Below, piece after piece: positions 26,371-35,202 of a stretch of DNA of 64,000 nt. Every line of letters starts with the position of its first letter. The stretch's first letter is position 1. The notes under the pieces were generated by a model, which was given only the letters and a program-made list of their open reading frames with translations, was not told the origin of the DNA and did not search any database. Origin of the DNA: Undibacterium sp. KW1 (GTDB lineage Bacteria; Pseudomonadota; Gammaproteobacteria; Burkholderiales; Burkholderiaceae_D); contig NZ_AP018439.1 in assembly GCF_009937955.1 (NCBI RefSeq), positions 4,836,001-4,900,000 on the forward strand, given 5' to 3'. The position numbers and the translations under genes are program-made.

Positions 26371-27381
26371 ATGCGAACGCGCACGCTGGCGGGCCTGGGT
26401 CTGATTTTGCTGGCTACCGCGTGCAGCAAAAATACCGACAATGCGCCCGCAACGACAGCAACCCAGCCCGTTGCCGCAAGTCAGGTACAAGTTGCGCCTG
26501 TTACTGCGCCAGTTACTGCCCCCACAGCAAGCGGCTCAGACAAACTGCAAGACTACATCGCCTGCTATAACCAGCTCGACAGAAATGCCCATCGCAGCAT
26601 TGCGCGTTACGCGAGCTGGGTCAAGAACATGGAAACTGGCCCCAGCGGAAAAGAAAGCGTGGTGTATGGCCTGTATAAAATCGATGTCGATGAGATAGCC
26701 AAATGCCAGGCCAGCTTTGCCCAGGCAGGCAAGGCAGCACCGGGCAAACTTGATGTGGCTGCTACGGCTTACATCAACAGCCTGGCAGAGCTGGGCACAC
26801 TGGTGGCCGATGCCGACCAGTATTACAGCCGCGACAATTACAAGGATGATGCCTTTGCCAAGGGCAAAAAAATGCACGCGCCGCTGGCAGCAGCGATGAA
26901 GCTGTTTGAAGAAAAGAGCAATGTTTTTTCTGATGAAATCGAAGCAGAGAACGACAAGGTACTCGATGCAGAAATGCAGCAACTCGAAAAAACCGAGGGC
27001 CGCCAGCTACCCTATCTGCAAATGGCGCTGATGAGCAAAGCCAAGCACCTGATACGCCTGATAGGTGAAGAGAAGTTCGATGCCGCCACCGCGGCCAAGG
27101 CACTGGCCGAGTATGAAAGCGTGACTGACGAAGCGATTGCCTATGTCAAAAAGAATAGTGAAAGCGCGGCCAGTGGCTGGTCCAGCCTGGAGAGAGCCAG
27201 CGAAGATTATCGCAAGGCCGCCAAAGAACGCGTGCGCCGCATCCGTGACAAAGTGCCCTACAGTGAAGGCGACAAGATGATGCTCAAGCCAGGTTCAGCC
27301 TGGATGGTAGAGGGCAGCCAGGAGAAAGTCACCAAGGCCTACAATGAATTGATAGAAGCGAGTAACCGCATGCACCGTTAA
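26371..27381 (+). CDS. DUF3829 (YiiG-like) lipoprotein
   Basis: I choose the ATG at 26371, which leaves a compact lipoprotein signal peptide (MRTRTLAGLGLILLATAC then SKN). In-frame ATGs also occur at 26296-region and 26347. The mature 336-residue protein has an Ala/Thr/Pro linker, then the helical DUF3829 body (YIACYNQLDRNAHRSIARYASWV, then DVAATAYINSLAELGTLVADADQYYSRDNYKDD). DUF3829/YiiG proteins are outer-membrane-directed lipoproteins of unknown function. The gene is monocistronic and is followed by a terminator at 27542. Confidence 0.85.
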   Translation: MRTRTLAGLGLILLATACSKNTDNAPATTATQPVAASQVQVAPVTAPVTAPTASGSDKLQDYIACYNQLDRNAHRSIARYASWVKNMETGPSGKESVVYGLYKIDVDEIAKCQASFAQAGKAAPGKLDVAATAYINSLAELGTLVADADQYYSRDNYKDDAFAKGKKMHAPLAAAMKLFEEKSNVFSDEIEAENDKVLDAEMQQLEKTEGRQLPYLQMALMSKAKHLIRLIGEEKFDAATAAKALAEYESVTDEAIAYVKKNSESAASGWSSLERASEDYRKAAKERVRRIRDKVPYSEGDKMMLKPGSAWMVEGSQEKVTKAYNELIEASNRMHR

Positions 27382-27541
27382 GGTCGATTAATTATACAAA
27401 ATTAAGTATTCACGATTTTTTTACGCATGCGGGATTTTTTCAAGCGCGCATCGCTACTCTGCAGTCACGGAGTGCATTTGAAGAAGCCCCCATGAACCCC
27501 ACCCGGTAGTACTCCAGGTCCCCATCTGGAGATGCTCTTTA

Positions 27542-27571
27542 CAATGCCCTGCTGTCCGAGGGCATTTTTTT
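27542..27571. terminator. Terminator between convergent genes
   Basis: AATGCCCT and AGGGCATT form a stem around an eight-base loop, followed by a T-run. It overlaps the end of the minus-strand hydrolase gene and serves the DUF3829 gene. Confidence 0.85.
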
Positions 27572-28658
27572 ATGGCTTTACAGGCTTGCATTGCGCGGCC
27601 TGTTTATCCACTACGGCCTTGTCGCCAAACAGCAATTTCACCCCGCATTGTGAACCGAACATCCTGGTTTGGTCATGACCTACACCTTCCACATCGAGGT
27701 AATGATGGTTGCTGGCTGGCAGGGCTTTGGCGACCGGGGTTTGCTTGCCCAGGTATTGTTCATAAGCCCAGTAGGCATGGGCACGGTCATAGCGCGTTGG
27801 CCCTTCTGCCTCGGCACCGCAGGACTTGTCGAGCACCCGGTGGTTCGGATCAGTATCCAAGCTGCCAACCAGATAAGTGACCTGTCTTTGCAGGTGACGG
27901 CTGAATAAATCCTGGCCATTCATGCCCTTTGCATAGGGCACCATATTCTGCATGCCATAGCGGTAGTCATCATAGGCAGGGCACACTGATTTGTCGTAGA
28001 GAGCAAAGCCAGTAGATGCTGGTCGCTCAGGCGTGAAATACAGATAGGAGGAAGGATTCGCCACCACATATTGCACATCCAGCCCGCGCGCACGCAAGGC
28101 TTCATCCACATGATTGAGGACGGCATAACGGTGTATCAATTGCCCGCCACCAGAATGCCCGGCGAACGTGATTTTCTTTAGCAGAGGCAGACGCGACTTG
28201 TCTGCCAGCAGCTGGGCGATATCATCGATGACCTGCAATGAACTCAAACCCGCCTGCGTGCCTGTGCCCGGCAAGGCAGGATCACCCCCGGTCCAGCCCT
28301 GCACAGACCAGACCGGCATGCCATCAAAACCGCTATCAGGCTTGCCTGGAAAATTGGGCGCAATCACCAGCACTTCGTCCAGCGAGCGACCAGACGCCTG
28401 CAACAAAGCCATCGCCGCCGCATAATAATCATTGCCATTGCGCTGTATGCCATGCTGGACGATGATGACTTCACGTATCGTATCGAGCCTGTCATCGAGC
28501 CTATGATTCGCATATACCGGAAAATCATATCCAGCCTGCTGACCAGGTACAGGAAGATGCAAACGCTGCCAGGCAGGTGCGGCACTGGCAGGCTGCACAA
28601 GACAGCAAACAGCCAGCGTCGAGGATGCCAGCCTGCAAAAGAAATTAGATGCTTTCAT
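27570..28658 (-). CDS. Secreted alpha/beta hydrolase
   Basis: I start at the ATG at 28658 (GAGG upstream), giving a signal peptide (residues 1-26, ending PASAAP) and about 362 residues. The alpha/beta-hydrolase nucleophile elbow is FAGHSGGGQLIHR, and the strand EVIIVQHGIQRNG contains the oxyanion region. Late His/Asp candidates are HHYLDVEGVGHDQTRMF. Several cysteines (SVCPAYDDY, DKSCGAEA, SQCGVK, AQCKP) suggest disulfides in a periplasmic or secreted enzyme. The substrate is unknown; an esterase or polyester/peptide hydrolase is plausible. It is divergent from the gene at 28751. Confidence 0.82.
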   Translation of the reverse strand: MKASNFFCRLASSTLAVCCLVQPASAAPAWQRLHLPVPGQQAGYDFPVYANHRLDDRLDTIREVIIVQHGIQRNGNDYYAAAMALLQASGRSLDEVLVIAPNFPGKPDSGFDGMPVWSVQGWTGGDPALPGTGTQAGLSSLQVIDDIAQLLADKSRLPLLKKITFAGHSGGGQLIHRYAVLNHVDEALRARGLDVQYVVANPSSYLYFTPERPASTGFALYDKSVCPAYDDYRYGMQNMVPYAKGMNGQDLFSRHLQRQVTYLVGSLDTDPNHRVLDKSCGAEAEGPTRYDRAHAYWAYEQYLGKQTPVAKALPASNHHYLDVEGVGHDQTRMFGSQCGVKLLFGDKAVVDKQAAQCKPVKP

Positions 28659-28750
28659 GCCTGCCTCTGCGTTATTTGTATGGTGGGAATGATAGCATTG
28701 CCATTCCATTCAAATTGACCGCAGCCCGCCCATTTTGGAAATGAAATGTA

Positions 28751-29284
28751 ATGAAAAGTAGCATCGTATGTATCGCCACAGCCTTGCTGCTGGCCTCAGG
28801 CAACAGCTTCGCACAAGACACCGCCAGCGATACCCGCCGGCTTCTCTCGCTGGCCCTGGTCAATTTTCAATACACGACCGCGGATGAAATCGAGGCTTTT
28901 TGCACCCGCCTTGATCCCGCCTACAGCCCACGCTTCGCAGCAAAAAGACTGGAGTGGGACAAGAATATCAAGACCATGTACGCGATGATGTCGCTTACAG
29001 TCAGCCGCGCAGGAACTACCGACAAGGCAACTGGTGACAAGGCCACATCAGGTTTACGCGCACAGTTTGAAAAAGGTATGGAAATGTCTAAAGAGCTGGC
29101 CGACAGCGCCAAACCTGGGTATGAAATCCCCGCACAGTGGAAAGAAGTGAAATTGGGTAAAAATATAAAAGAAGACGTGCAACGCGCCATGTCTGGCCTG
29201 GATGAGAATGAACAAAAGCGGCGCTGTGATTTTGTACTCGCACAAAAGGGAATGCCAGCAATACCACCGAAAGAATTACCCTGA
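28751..29284 (+). CDS. Exported hypothetical protein
   Basis: A 177-residue protein with a signal peptide (MKSSIVCIATALLLASGNSFA, cleavage before QD). The mature part is helical and charged, with one Cys pair (EAFCTRLDP, RRCDFVL) that may form a disulfide linking the ends. No motif is recognised. It is divergent from the secreted hydrolase, so the two could share regulation. Confidence 0.72.
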   Translation: MKSSIVCIATALLLASGNSFAQDTASDTRRLLSLALVNFQYTTADEIEAFCTRLDPAYSPRFAAKRLEWDKNIKTMYAMMSLTVSRAGTTDKATGDKATSGLRAQFEKGMEMSKELADSAKPGYEIPAQWKEVKLGKNIKEDVQRAMSGLDENEQKRRCDFVLAQKGMPAIPPKELP

Positions 29285-29497
29285 TTTGGAATGATGCGCT
29301 GCAGAGTGCGCCGTGCTCTCCCTACCAAAGTCTGATCATCCGCTTTTCAGCATCTCAAAGACCTCATCCCGCATTACGGATGAAAACCTTGCAACCACCG
29401 TACCCGACTTCATCTGGTATCTGGTAGAAAATTCAGACTCTGTGTAAAAACCACCCACAAGTGCTAGCATATACCCCATGGAAGCGAGCACACCGCC

Positions 29498-30328
29498 ATG
29501 AGCAAGAAAAACACCGACTGGATACGCCACGCGCCAGGGTCTGCCCGGCTGGAACGTATCGAAGCTTATTTTTCAGGCAATGCCTATGCCATGCACAGGC
29601 ATGACACTTATGCCATAGGCAGCACGCTGGCGGGCGTGCAAAGCTTTGCCTATCGTGGCAGCAAGTGTAACAGCTTGCCAGGCGGCACCATTGTGCTGCA
29701 TCCTGATGAAGCACATGATGGCCAGGCGGGTACTGGCGATGGTTTTCATTACCGCATGATCTATGTCGAGCCTGCGCTAATACAGCAAATCCTGGGCGGC
29801 CAGGCTTTGCCTTTTATCAAGCACGGCATCTCCAGTGACCCGCGCCTGTTTGCCGCCACCCTGCCCCTGCTGCAAGCCATGGACAAACCCATGGATGCGC
29901 TGGAAGAACAAGACGCCCTGTTCGACCTGGCCCATGCCATGCACAATTGCTCAGACAAACTCGCTGGCGCAGCGGCCAGCAAATTACATTTCGATTACCA
30001 GGCCGCCGAACGGGCGCGCGAATATATCCACAGCGCCATAACGGACAACATCACCCTCGATGAACTGGCAGACCACAGTGGCCGTGACCGCTGGAGCCTG
30101 TCACGCGATTTCCGCCTGCTGTTTGGCACCAGCCCCTACCGCTACCTGACCATGCGCCGCCTTGACCTCGTCAAAAGCCTGCTGATGCAAGGCTACACGC
30201 TAGTAAATGCCGCACTGGCTGCCGGGTTCAGCGACCAGAGCCACATGAGCAAACACTTCAGCAAGGCCTTTGGCCTGACGCCTTTGCGCTGGCTGAACAT
30301 GCATGGCAAAGCATCACGGCCTGGATAG
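29498..30328 (+). CDS. AraC-family transcriptional regulator
   Basis: A 276-residue protein. The N-terminal about 150 residues form an AraC-type cupin sensor (AYAMHRHDTYAIGSTLAG, ...PGGTIVLHPDEAHDGQAG). The C-terminal about 100 residues contain two helix-turn-helix motifs (ITLDELADHSGRDRWSLSRDFR and TLVNAALAAGFSDQSHMSKHF) ending FGLTPLRWL, the classical AraC signature. It is followed 80 bp later by a cupin gene on the same strand, which may be its target. The effector is unknown. Confidence 0.92.
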   Translation: MSKKNTDWIRHAPGSARLERIEAYFSGNAYAMHRHDTYAIGSTLAGVQSFAYRGSKCNSLPGGTIVLHPDEAHDGQAGTGDGFHYRMIYVEPALIQQILGGQALPFIKHGISSDPRLFAATLPLLQAMDKPMDALEEQDALFDLAHAMHNCSDKLAGAAASKLHFDYQAAERAREYIHSAITDNITLDELADHSGRDRWSLSRDFRLLFGTSPYRYLTMRRLDLVKSLLMQGYTLVNAALAAGFSDQSHMSKHFSKAFGLTPLRWLNMHGKASRPG

Positions 30329-30408
30329 CTGACGCACAAACGTACAAGAATTGGGGCAGCAGCTTGCGTATGCTGGGGCTTTTCAAACAAAAGCCAGGAG
30401 CGCCAGCC

Positions 30409-30801
30409 ATGAATACCGCAGCAGTCAACGACAGCAAGACTTATCACAGCATTAATTTCGCCAACAAGTTCAGTCTGTTCAGCGAACAATGGTCACAAAA
30501 AGTCATCGCCGAGATGAATGACTACCAATTCAAAGTCGCCAGACTGCAAGGCGATTTCATCTGGCATGACCATGCCGACACTGATGAAAGTTTCATTGTC
30601 CTCGAAGGCCAGTTACGCATCGATTTTCGCGATGGCCATGTACTGATATCTACAGGCGAAATGTTTGTCGTACCCAAAGGCGTGGAACATAAACCCAGTG
30701 CAGAACATGAAGTTAAACTCTTGCTGATAGAACCGCGTGGTGTGGTCAACACCGGTGATGAAGGTGGGGAGCGTACCAGTCCGCTGGATGTGTGGATTTG
30801 A
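30409..30801 (+). CDS. Small cupin-domain protein
   Basis: The ATG at 30409 follows AGGAG. The 130-residue product contains cupin motif 1 (WHDHADTDESFIVLEG, metal ligands His53, His55 and Glu60) and motif 2 (GEMFVVPKGVEHKPSA). Such single-domain cupins bind a divalent metal and act as small dioxygenase-, isomerase- or sensor-like proteins, and sequence alone does not choose between these. It lies directly downstream of an AraC regulator. Confidence 0.85.
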   Translation: MNTAAVNDSKTYHSINFANKFSLFSEQWSQKVIAEMNDYQFKVARLQGDFIWHDHADTDESFIVLEGQLRIDFRDGHVLISTGEMFVVPKGVEHKPSAEHEVKLLLIEPRGVVNTGDEGGERTSPLDVWI

Positions 30802-31328
30802 GATTGAATTTGAGTTTGAATTTTTCCTTGATATTTTTCTGAATAGTCTGAAAAGACGTATCGCTTATTCAAAGCAAAAACTCAAAAAACTGTCATGCCA
30901 GACTTGATCTGGCATCCAGCGGCGTTCGTTGCGCACTTGCGGCAGAATTCACAAGCCGGAAGCTGCACACGTCTTTTGCAAATATCAGTAACGATCTTTA
31001 GCCAGAGTTCAACGACACTGGATGCCGGATCAAGTCCGGCATGACGAGTTTGAGGGTGATAGTAAAACAAGCAGAGTGTCGTTAATGTCTGTGATGTAGC
31101 CGTAACGGGAGGTGCATTGCAATGCGCCGTATGCACAGCAAGATACGGAGGAGTTATTTCCTCCAGTGTGCCTAAAGCTGGATAATTGAGCCTTCCCAGT
31201 AGGAAAACTATAAAGCTAAATCATGCTCTTCTGCGTTCGATAATTGCTCGCTCAGTATTACAATCCACCCTGCATTTTTGTTAAACTTCACTATACAGAA
31301 TCTGTTCACCATAAGATGAATATTAACT
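30802..31328. other. Intergenic DNA with REP-like inverted repeats
   Basis: It holds TGTCATGCCAGACTTGATCT plus GGCATCCAG (about 30892-30919) and its reverse-complement partner ATGCCGGATCAAGTCCGGCATGACG (about 31020-31044). GCATTGCAATGCGCC (about 31114) is another palindrome. No gene was seen. Confidence 0.6.
30892..31044. repeat. Inverted pair of REP-like repeats
   Basis: The GTCATGCC..AGACTTGATCTGGCATCCAG unit and the CTGGATGCCGGATCAAGTCC/GGCATGACG unit are mirror copies about 110 bp apart. A third copy is at 31816-31846. Confidence 0.7.
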
Positions 31329-31811
31329 ATGTCACGATCTGAATTTGAAATAGCTAAAAACTTGAGTGACTTTGGCCCAATCACAGAAGACAAGGTTGAG
31401 CGATTTGAGCATTTAATAGCCGAGGCAAGCGATGGTTTAAGTATCTCAATGATCTTGCCATTGCTATTAACCTTAGATGACAAGTGTGAATTTGACGAAG
31501 TCATGTTCAGCGTAGTGCACGCCGTGGAAAGATACCCTGCCGAGTCCTACTTCGCGGTTCTAGTGGAAAACATATCTGCTATTTGGAATAATTCCCCGCG
31601 TTGGTGTGAAATCCTGCATACAAGAATAATCAATTCACCATCTTCTTTTACTCATTTTATAAACGCGTTCTTGCTCATGGACAGCAACATCAAAGCATTA
31701 GAGACTCACATACTCAAAAAAATATCAGGCAAAGAAAAATTTACTGATCGTTGCATGACAGGTATTCACTCTCTTGCTAACAAAATACCTATGCAAAGTG
31801 CCAGCACTTAG
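31329..31811 (+). CDS. Imm30-like immunity protein (putative)
   Basis: A 160-residue soluble helical protein. The segment VMFSVVHAVERYPAESYFAVLVENISAIWNNSPRWCEILHTRIINSP resembles the Imm30 immunity family, in which an E-x-Y/F helix is followed by a PxWxEILxxRILN motif. Imm30 proteins are predicted immunity factors for polymorphic toxins. No toxin is adjacent, so it would be an orphan. The call is by eye and moderate. The gene is bracketed by REP-like repeats at 31017 and 31816. Confidence 0.6.
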   Translation: MSRSEFEIAKNLSDFGPITEDKVERFEHLIAEASDGLSISMILPLLLTLDDKCEFDEVMFSVVHAVERYPAESYFAVLVENISAIWNNSPRWCEILHTRIINSPSSFTHFINAFLLMDSNIKALETHILKKISGKEKFTDRCMTGIHSLANKIPMQSAST

Positions 31812-31815
31812 TGAC

Positions 31816-31846
31816 ACTGGATGCCGGATCAAGTCCGGCATGACGG
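31816..31846 (+). repeat. REP-like repeat
   Basis: CTGGATGCCGGATCAAGTCC then GGCATGACGGG, essentially identical to the copy at 31017. It begins right after the stop of the Imm30-like gene. Confidence 0.75.
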
Positions 31847-31944
31847 GTTTAAGTTTGCGCATTCAAGGCACATCTCAACGCACGCATGAGTTGCAAAAAA
31901 TTGCTTTGCATACGTTGATCACCTGATGGGAAATTCAAATTGCT

Positions 31945-32523
31945 TTAATCACTATTTTGCCAAACCAGGACCATTTCTGAGCGTGGATTTGAGTTAGTAC
32001 AAAATGGTACCCAGGTGTATTCTGGCCTGACACAAACATGCAACCAGGCTTCATAAGATTCTTTGAGACGGTTAGGCGCAATACATAGCCAATTCAGGCC
32101 ATTTCTATTTAAGATAGCTTCGATTTCTGCGATCTCTTCCCATTCCAGGCCTGAGTAACTATGGCCCGAGATGAAGTATTGCGCCAACTCTTCTTCTGCC
32201 CCGTCAGTTTGTTCCAAGGGCACCAGATATCCTTCCAGCGAAAGATGGGAGCACGAAAGCCCAGCACATTGATGGGTATATTCCACCCCGGTAGGATGGC
32301 GGACTATGAGGTATAAGCCTTTCAATTCCTGAAGCTCAACATCAATCAACTGGCGCTTTTCCTGTTCAGGCAGCGACTTGGGGGCATCAACTGTTCTTGG
32401 GGAAAATGTATAGGGTGGGAAATTACTGCTGTAGCGTAAATTGACTGCAGGTTTGGCTACAAGCGGCACTTCTTCTTTTATTCCCAACAATTTCTTTAGC
32501 CAGTTCACTTTATTTACCCTCAT
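31945..32523 (-). CDS. DUF6210-like hypothetical protein
   Basis: A 192-residue soluble protein. The central part (KGLYLIVRHPTGVEYTHQCAGLSCSHLSLEGYLVPLEQ) has the PTGV-x-Y-x-x-QCxGxSCSxxxxEGYLVPL pattern I associate with DUF6210. The first 45 residues are a charged linker and the C-terminus is Trp-rich (NGLNWLCIAPNRLKESYEAW). Proteins of this kind often occur among toxin/immunity genes, and the Imm30-like gene is next door and convergent. The function is not established. Confidence 0.55.
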   Translation of the reverse strand: MRVNKVNWLKKLLGIKEEVPLVAKPAVNLRYSSNFPPYTFSPRTVDAPKSLPEQEKRQLIDVELQELKGLYLIVRHPTGVEYTHQCAGLSCSHLSLEGYLVPLEQTDGAEEELAQYFISGHSYSGLEWEEIAEIEAILNRNGLNWLCIAPNRLKESYEAWLHVCVRPEYTWVPFCTNSNPRSEMVLVWQNSD

Positions 32524-32673
32524 TTGATGCTGCGTTAATCCCTATAAGTGCCTCCTTAATCCGCGTCCCAATCAGTCGTGCGTCCTGATTATCGAAGAAG
32601 ATTTAAACGCCATTACAGCATATGCCATATCAAAGAATCAATTAAATTCGTCCAGTGACTAAATTATTATCCT

Positions 32674-32692
32674 GTAGTATATTACATACTAC
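32674..32692. promoter_or_regulatory. GntR operator, perfect inverted repeat
   Basis: GTAGTAT-ATTAC-ATACTAC is a 7-bp perfect inverted repeat with a 5-bp spacer, 21 bp upstream of the GntR gene. Its form suits autoregulation by a FadR-type dimer. Confidence 0.75.
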
Positions 32693-32712
32693 CTATTTTA
32701 TTATCGCATCAC

Positions 32713-33390
32713 ATGCCCATCCCCACCAGCACAACCCCTCTGAACCGCTCACTCGCCCGTGAAGAGGTATACCGCAGCCTCAAGCAATGGATAATAGAAT
32801 TGCAGCTCGCACCCGGCGAGATCTTGCGTGATCAGGAGCTGGCGGTGCAGTTGGGGGTATCGCGCACGCCTGTGCGCGAGGCCTTGCGGCAGCTTGAAGA
32901 TGAGGGTCTGGTGGTCACCAGTTTTCATAAATGGACCAAGGTTGCACCTTCCAATCTCGAAGAGATTACCGCGCTTTACCCTGTAGTCGCTGCGCTGGAA
33001 GCAGCGGCGCTGGAGCTGGCCATGCCGCGTCTGACAGCGGCGGATATAAAAGAACTGGAAGCCATCAATGTCGCACTGGCAAAGGCGATTGCAGCAGATG
33101 CCCGGCAGCAAGCGACTGAACTCGATGCGCAATTCCATGCCCTCATCGTGCAGGCCAGCCAGAATGCGGAGATAGAAAAGCTGCTGGCGAATCTGCGACC
33201 ACGCATTAAACGCATAGAGCTAGCGCATTTTGATGACCAGCGCATGGCACCGCAATCGATACAAGAACACAAAACCATCATCGCGGCGCTGCGTGCTGGT
33301 GATACCCAGGCAGCAGTGCAGGCCATCAAACAAAACTGGACTCTGCCACCGGATTTATTGCAGGTGATCGCAACTACTGTTTCTGCATAA
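32713..33390 (+). CDS. GntR/FadR-family transcriptional regulator (FCD)
   Basis: A 225-residue protein of FadR/FCD type. It has an N-terminal winged helix (LAREEVYRSLKQWIIELQLAPGEILRDQELAVQLGVSRTPVREALRQLEDEGLV) and a helical FCD ligand domain (about 90-215) with a conserved DAQFHALIVQAS segment and a HxxI/H metal-type pattern (QEHKTIIAAL). It is the first gene of a likely operon with an isochorismatase-family hydrolase and a PLP lyase, and carries an upstream operator. It therefore probably represses that pathway and itself in response to a small acid or amino acid. Confidence 0.92.
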   Translation: MPIPTSTTPLNRSLAREEVYRSLKQWIIELQLAPGEILRDQELAVQLGVSRTPVREALRQLEDEGLVVTSFHKWTKVAPSNLEEITALYPVVAALEAAALELAMPRLTAADIKELEAINVALAKAIAADARQQATELDAQFHALIVQASQNAEIEKLLANLRPRIKRIELAHFDDQRMAPQSIQEHKTIIAALRAGDTQAAVQAIKQNWTLPPDLLQVIATTVSA

Positions 33391-33439
33391 GCCTTTAAGT
33401 CCCCCTTTGTAAGCCTGCTTATCAATTTTGGAGTAAACC

Positions 33440-33958
33440 ATGTCATCTGCCCTGCTAATCATCGATTTCCAAAATGCAGTTTTCATCGACCCGCCAGCCC
33501 ATAGGGCAGACGAGGTGCTGGCGCGCATCTGCGAATTGATTGCAAGGGCACGCAAGGCCGGCATGCCGGTCGTGTATGTACAGCACAATGAAGCAGGTAC
33601 CGCCTGGGAAATAGACAGCGACAGCTGGCAATTCCCTGCCGCCATTGCACCACAGGCTGGCGACTATGTCTGTGCCAAGCAGCACAGCAGCGCCTTTCAG
33701 CAAACGGGTTTTGAAGCCGGGCTTGCTGAACGTGGCATAACTGAAATTTTTGTCTGTGGTTATGCCAGCGAGTTTTGTCTTGACAGTGCAATACGGCAGG
33801 CAGCGGCGCTGGGTATCAAGACCAACGTCATTGCCGATGCCCATACCACACGCAATCGCCCTCACCTTGATGCAGCGACCATCAGCAATCACCACAACTG
33901 GGTGTGGAGCGAGATGGGGCAGATCAGCGTGATACCGGCTGCGCAACTGCCATTCTGA
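33440..33958 (+). CDS. Isochorismatase-family cysteine hydrolase
   Basis: A 172-residue protein with the family catalytic triad visible: Asp9 in LLIIDFQNAVF, Lys80 in YVCAKQHSSAF, and Cys113 in CGYASEFCLDSA. A cis-peptide-type Gly/Tyr precedes the last segment. Such enzymes hydrolyse amides or isochorismate, and examples include nicotinamidase- and N-carbamoyl-type hydrolases. The substrate is unclear. Its position between a GntR regulator (49 bp upstream) and a PLP lyase (22 bp downstream) suggests one step of a small nitrogen or sulfur degradation route. Confidence 0.9.
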   Translation: MSSALLIIDFQNAVFIDPPAHRADEVLARICELIARARKAGMPVVYVQHNEAGTAWEIDSDSWQFPAAIAPQAGDYVCAKQHSSAFQQTGFEAGLAERGITEIFVCGYASEFCLDSAIRQAAALGIKTNVIADAHTTRNRPHLDAATISNHHNWVWSEMGQISVIPAAQLPF

Positions 33959-33980
33959 TCAGTGTTTGGAGAGTATAGCC

Positions 33981-35123
33981 ATGACTGACATCAATACCAG
34001 CCTCGTAAAACCTGCCAGCGATATCCCGGATGGATTTGCGTCGTTGTCGCAGGGTGTATTCCATGCATCGACTATCGTCTTCCCGGATGTTGCATCATTC
34101 CTGCGCAGGCAGGCGCAGGCACATACGGGTTATAGCTACGGGCAAAATGGCACGCCCACCCACTATGCACTCGCAAATAAATTGTCTGAGCTTGAAGGTG
34201 GTGGCCATACCGTGTTGGTGCCCACTGGCCTTGCCGCGGCGGTGCTGGTCAACAGCATGCTGCTGGCTGCCGGCGACCATGTGCTGCTGCCAGACAGCAT
34301 CTATGGCCCGACGCTGGAGACCACCAAATCCCTGTTTGCCAAATGGGGCGTGCGCCACAGCATTTACCCGAATGATATTGGCGCTGGCATCGCTGATTTT
34401 TTTGGACACAATACCAAACTGGTGTGGACAGAAAGCCCTGCTTCCAACAGCATGGAAATGCAGGACATACCCGCTATCGTTGCTGCTGCCCATGCGCGCC
34501 AGATCAAGGTAGTGATGGACAATACCTGGGCCACGGCACTGGGCTTCAGGGCGCTGGATGCCGGCGTCGATTTCAGCATACAGGCGCTGACCAAATACGT
34601 GGGCGGGCATTCTGATTTGTTGATGGGTGCAGTCAGCACACGCGATGAAGCAGCCTACCATGCACTGCGTGACACCGCAGAACTGCTGGGCTATTACGTC
34701 GCCCCTGATGAATGCTTCCTGGCGCTGCGCGGCTTGCCGACATTGGCCTTGCGGCTGGAAAGGCAATATGCATCTGCCCTGCGCATCGCCGCATTCTTGC
34801 AAAGCCATGCCGCGATAGCCCAGCTCAATTACCCACCACTGCCGGGGGACACATATCACCACTTTTGGAAACGCGATTTCAAACTCGGCAATGGCTTGCT
34901 GTCTTTCAGTCTGAAACAGGATGATTTGCCCGCAATAGAAAAGTTTGTCGCCGCACTACAGTTATTCACGCTAGGCAATAGCTGGGGTGGTGTGCACAGC
35001 CTGATTGCGGTTGCCCCACAGCGCGCGCCAAAAACCGGCTGGCTGCTGCGCCTGCATGTGGGGGTGGAACATGTTGATGACTTGCTGGCAGATCTTGAAC
35101 GGGCGCTGGCTACCTTGGACTAA
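33981..35123 (+). CDS. Cys/Met-metabolism PLP lyase (cystathionine beta-lyase-like)
   Basis: The ATG at 33981 follows GGAG, giving 380 residues. The PLP-binding Lys205 lies in QALTKYVGGHSDLLMG, and the Asp-containing strand is KVVMDNTWATALGF. YGPTLE and the C-terminal NSWGGVHSL fit the fold-type I gamma-family (MetC/MetB/MetZ). The DNTWATA and GGHSD signatures are closest to MetC-type C-S beta-lyases. The operon context with an isochorismatase hydrolase and GntR regulator suggests a catabolic role instead of core methionine synthesis. No ligand-binding Tyr/Arg was checked in detail. Confidence 0.9.
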   Translation: MTDINTSLVKPASDIPDGFASLSQGVFHASTIVFPDVASFLRRQAQAHTGYSYGQNGTPTHYALANKLSELEGGGHTVLVPTGLAAAVLVNSMLLAAGDHVLLPDSIYGPTLETTKSLFAKWGVRHSIYPNDIGAGIADFFGHNTKLVWTESPASNSMEMQDIPAIVAAAHARQIKVVMDNTWATALGFRALDAGVDFSIQALTKYVGGHSDLLMGAVSTRDEAAYHALRDTAELLGYYVAPDECFLALRGLPTLALRLERQYASALRIAAFLQSHAAIAQLNYPPLPGDTYHHFWKRDFKLGNGLLSFSLKQDDLPAIEKFVAALQLFTLGNSWGGVHSLIAVAPQRAPKTGWLLRLHVGVEHVDDLLADLERALATLD

Positions 35124-35202
35124 TAATGGCCTGTGTTAGACTGGCAGCATACAATAGTGGACTGTACCAGCCCAGGCAGGCCAAAACAGATATTCCCCCT
35201 AT

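Noticed and set aside
32749..33138. Minus-strand frame over the GntR gene
   Set aside because: It is antisense to a clear GntR coding sequence and has no motif of its own.
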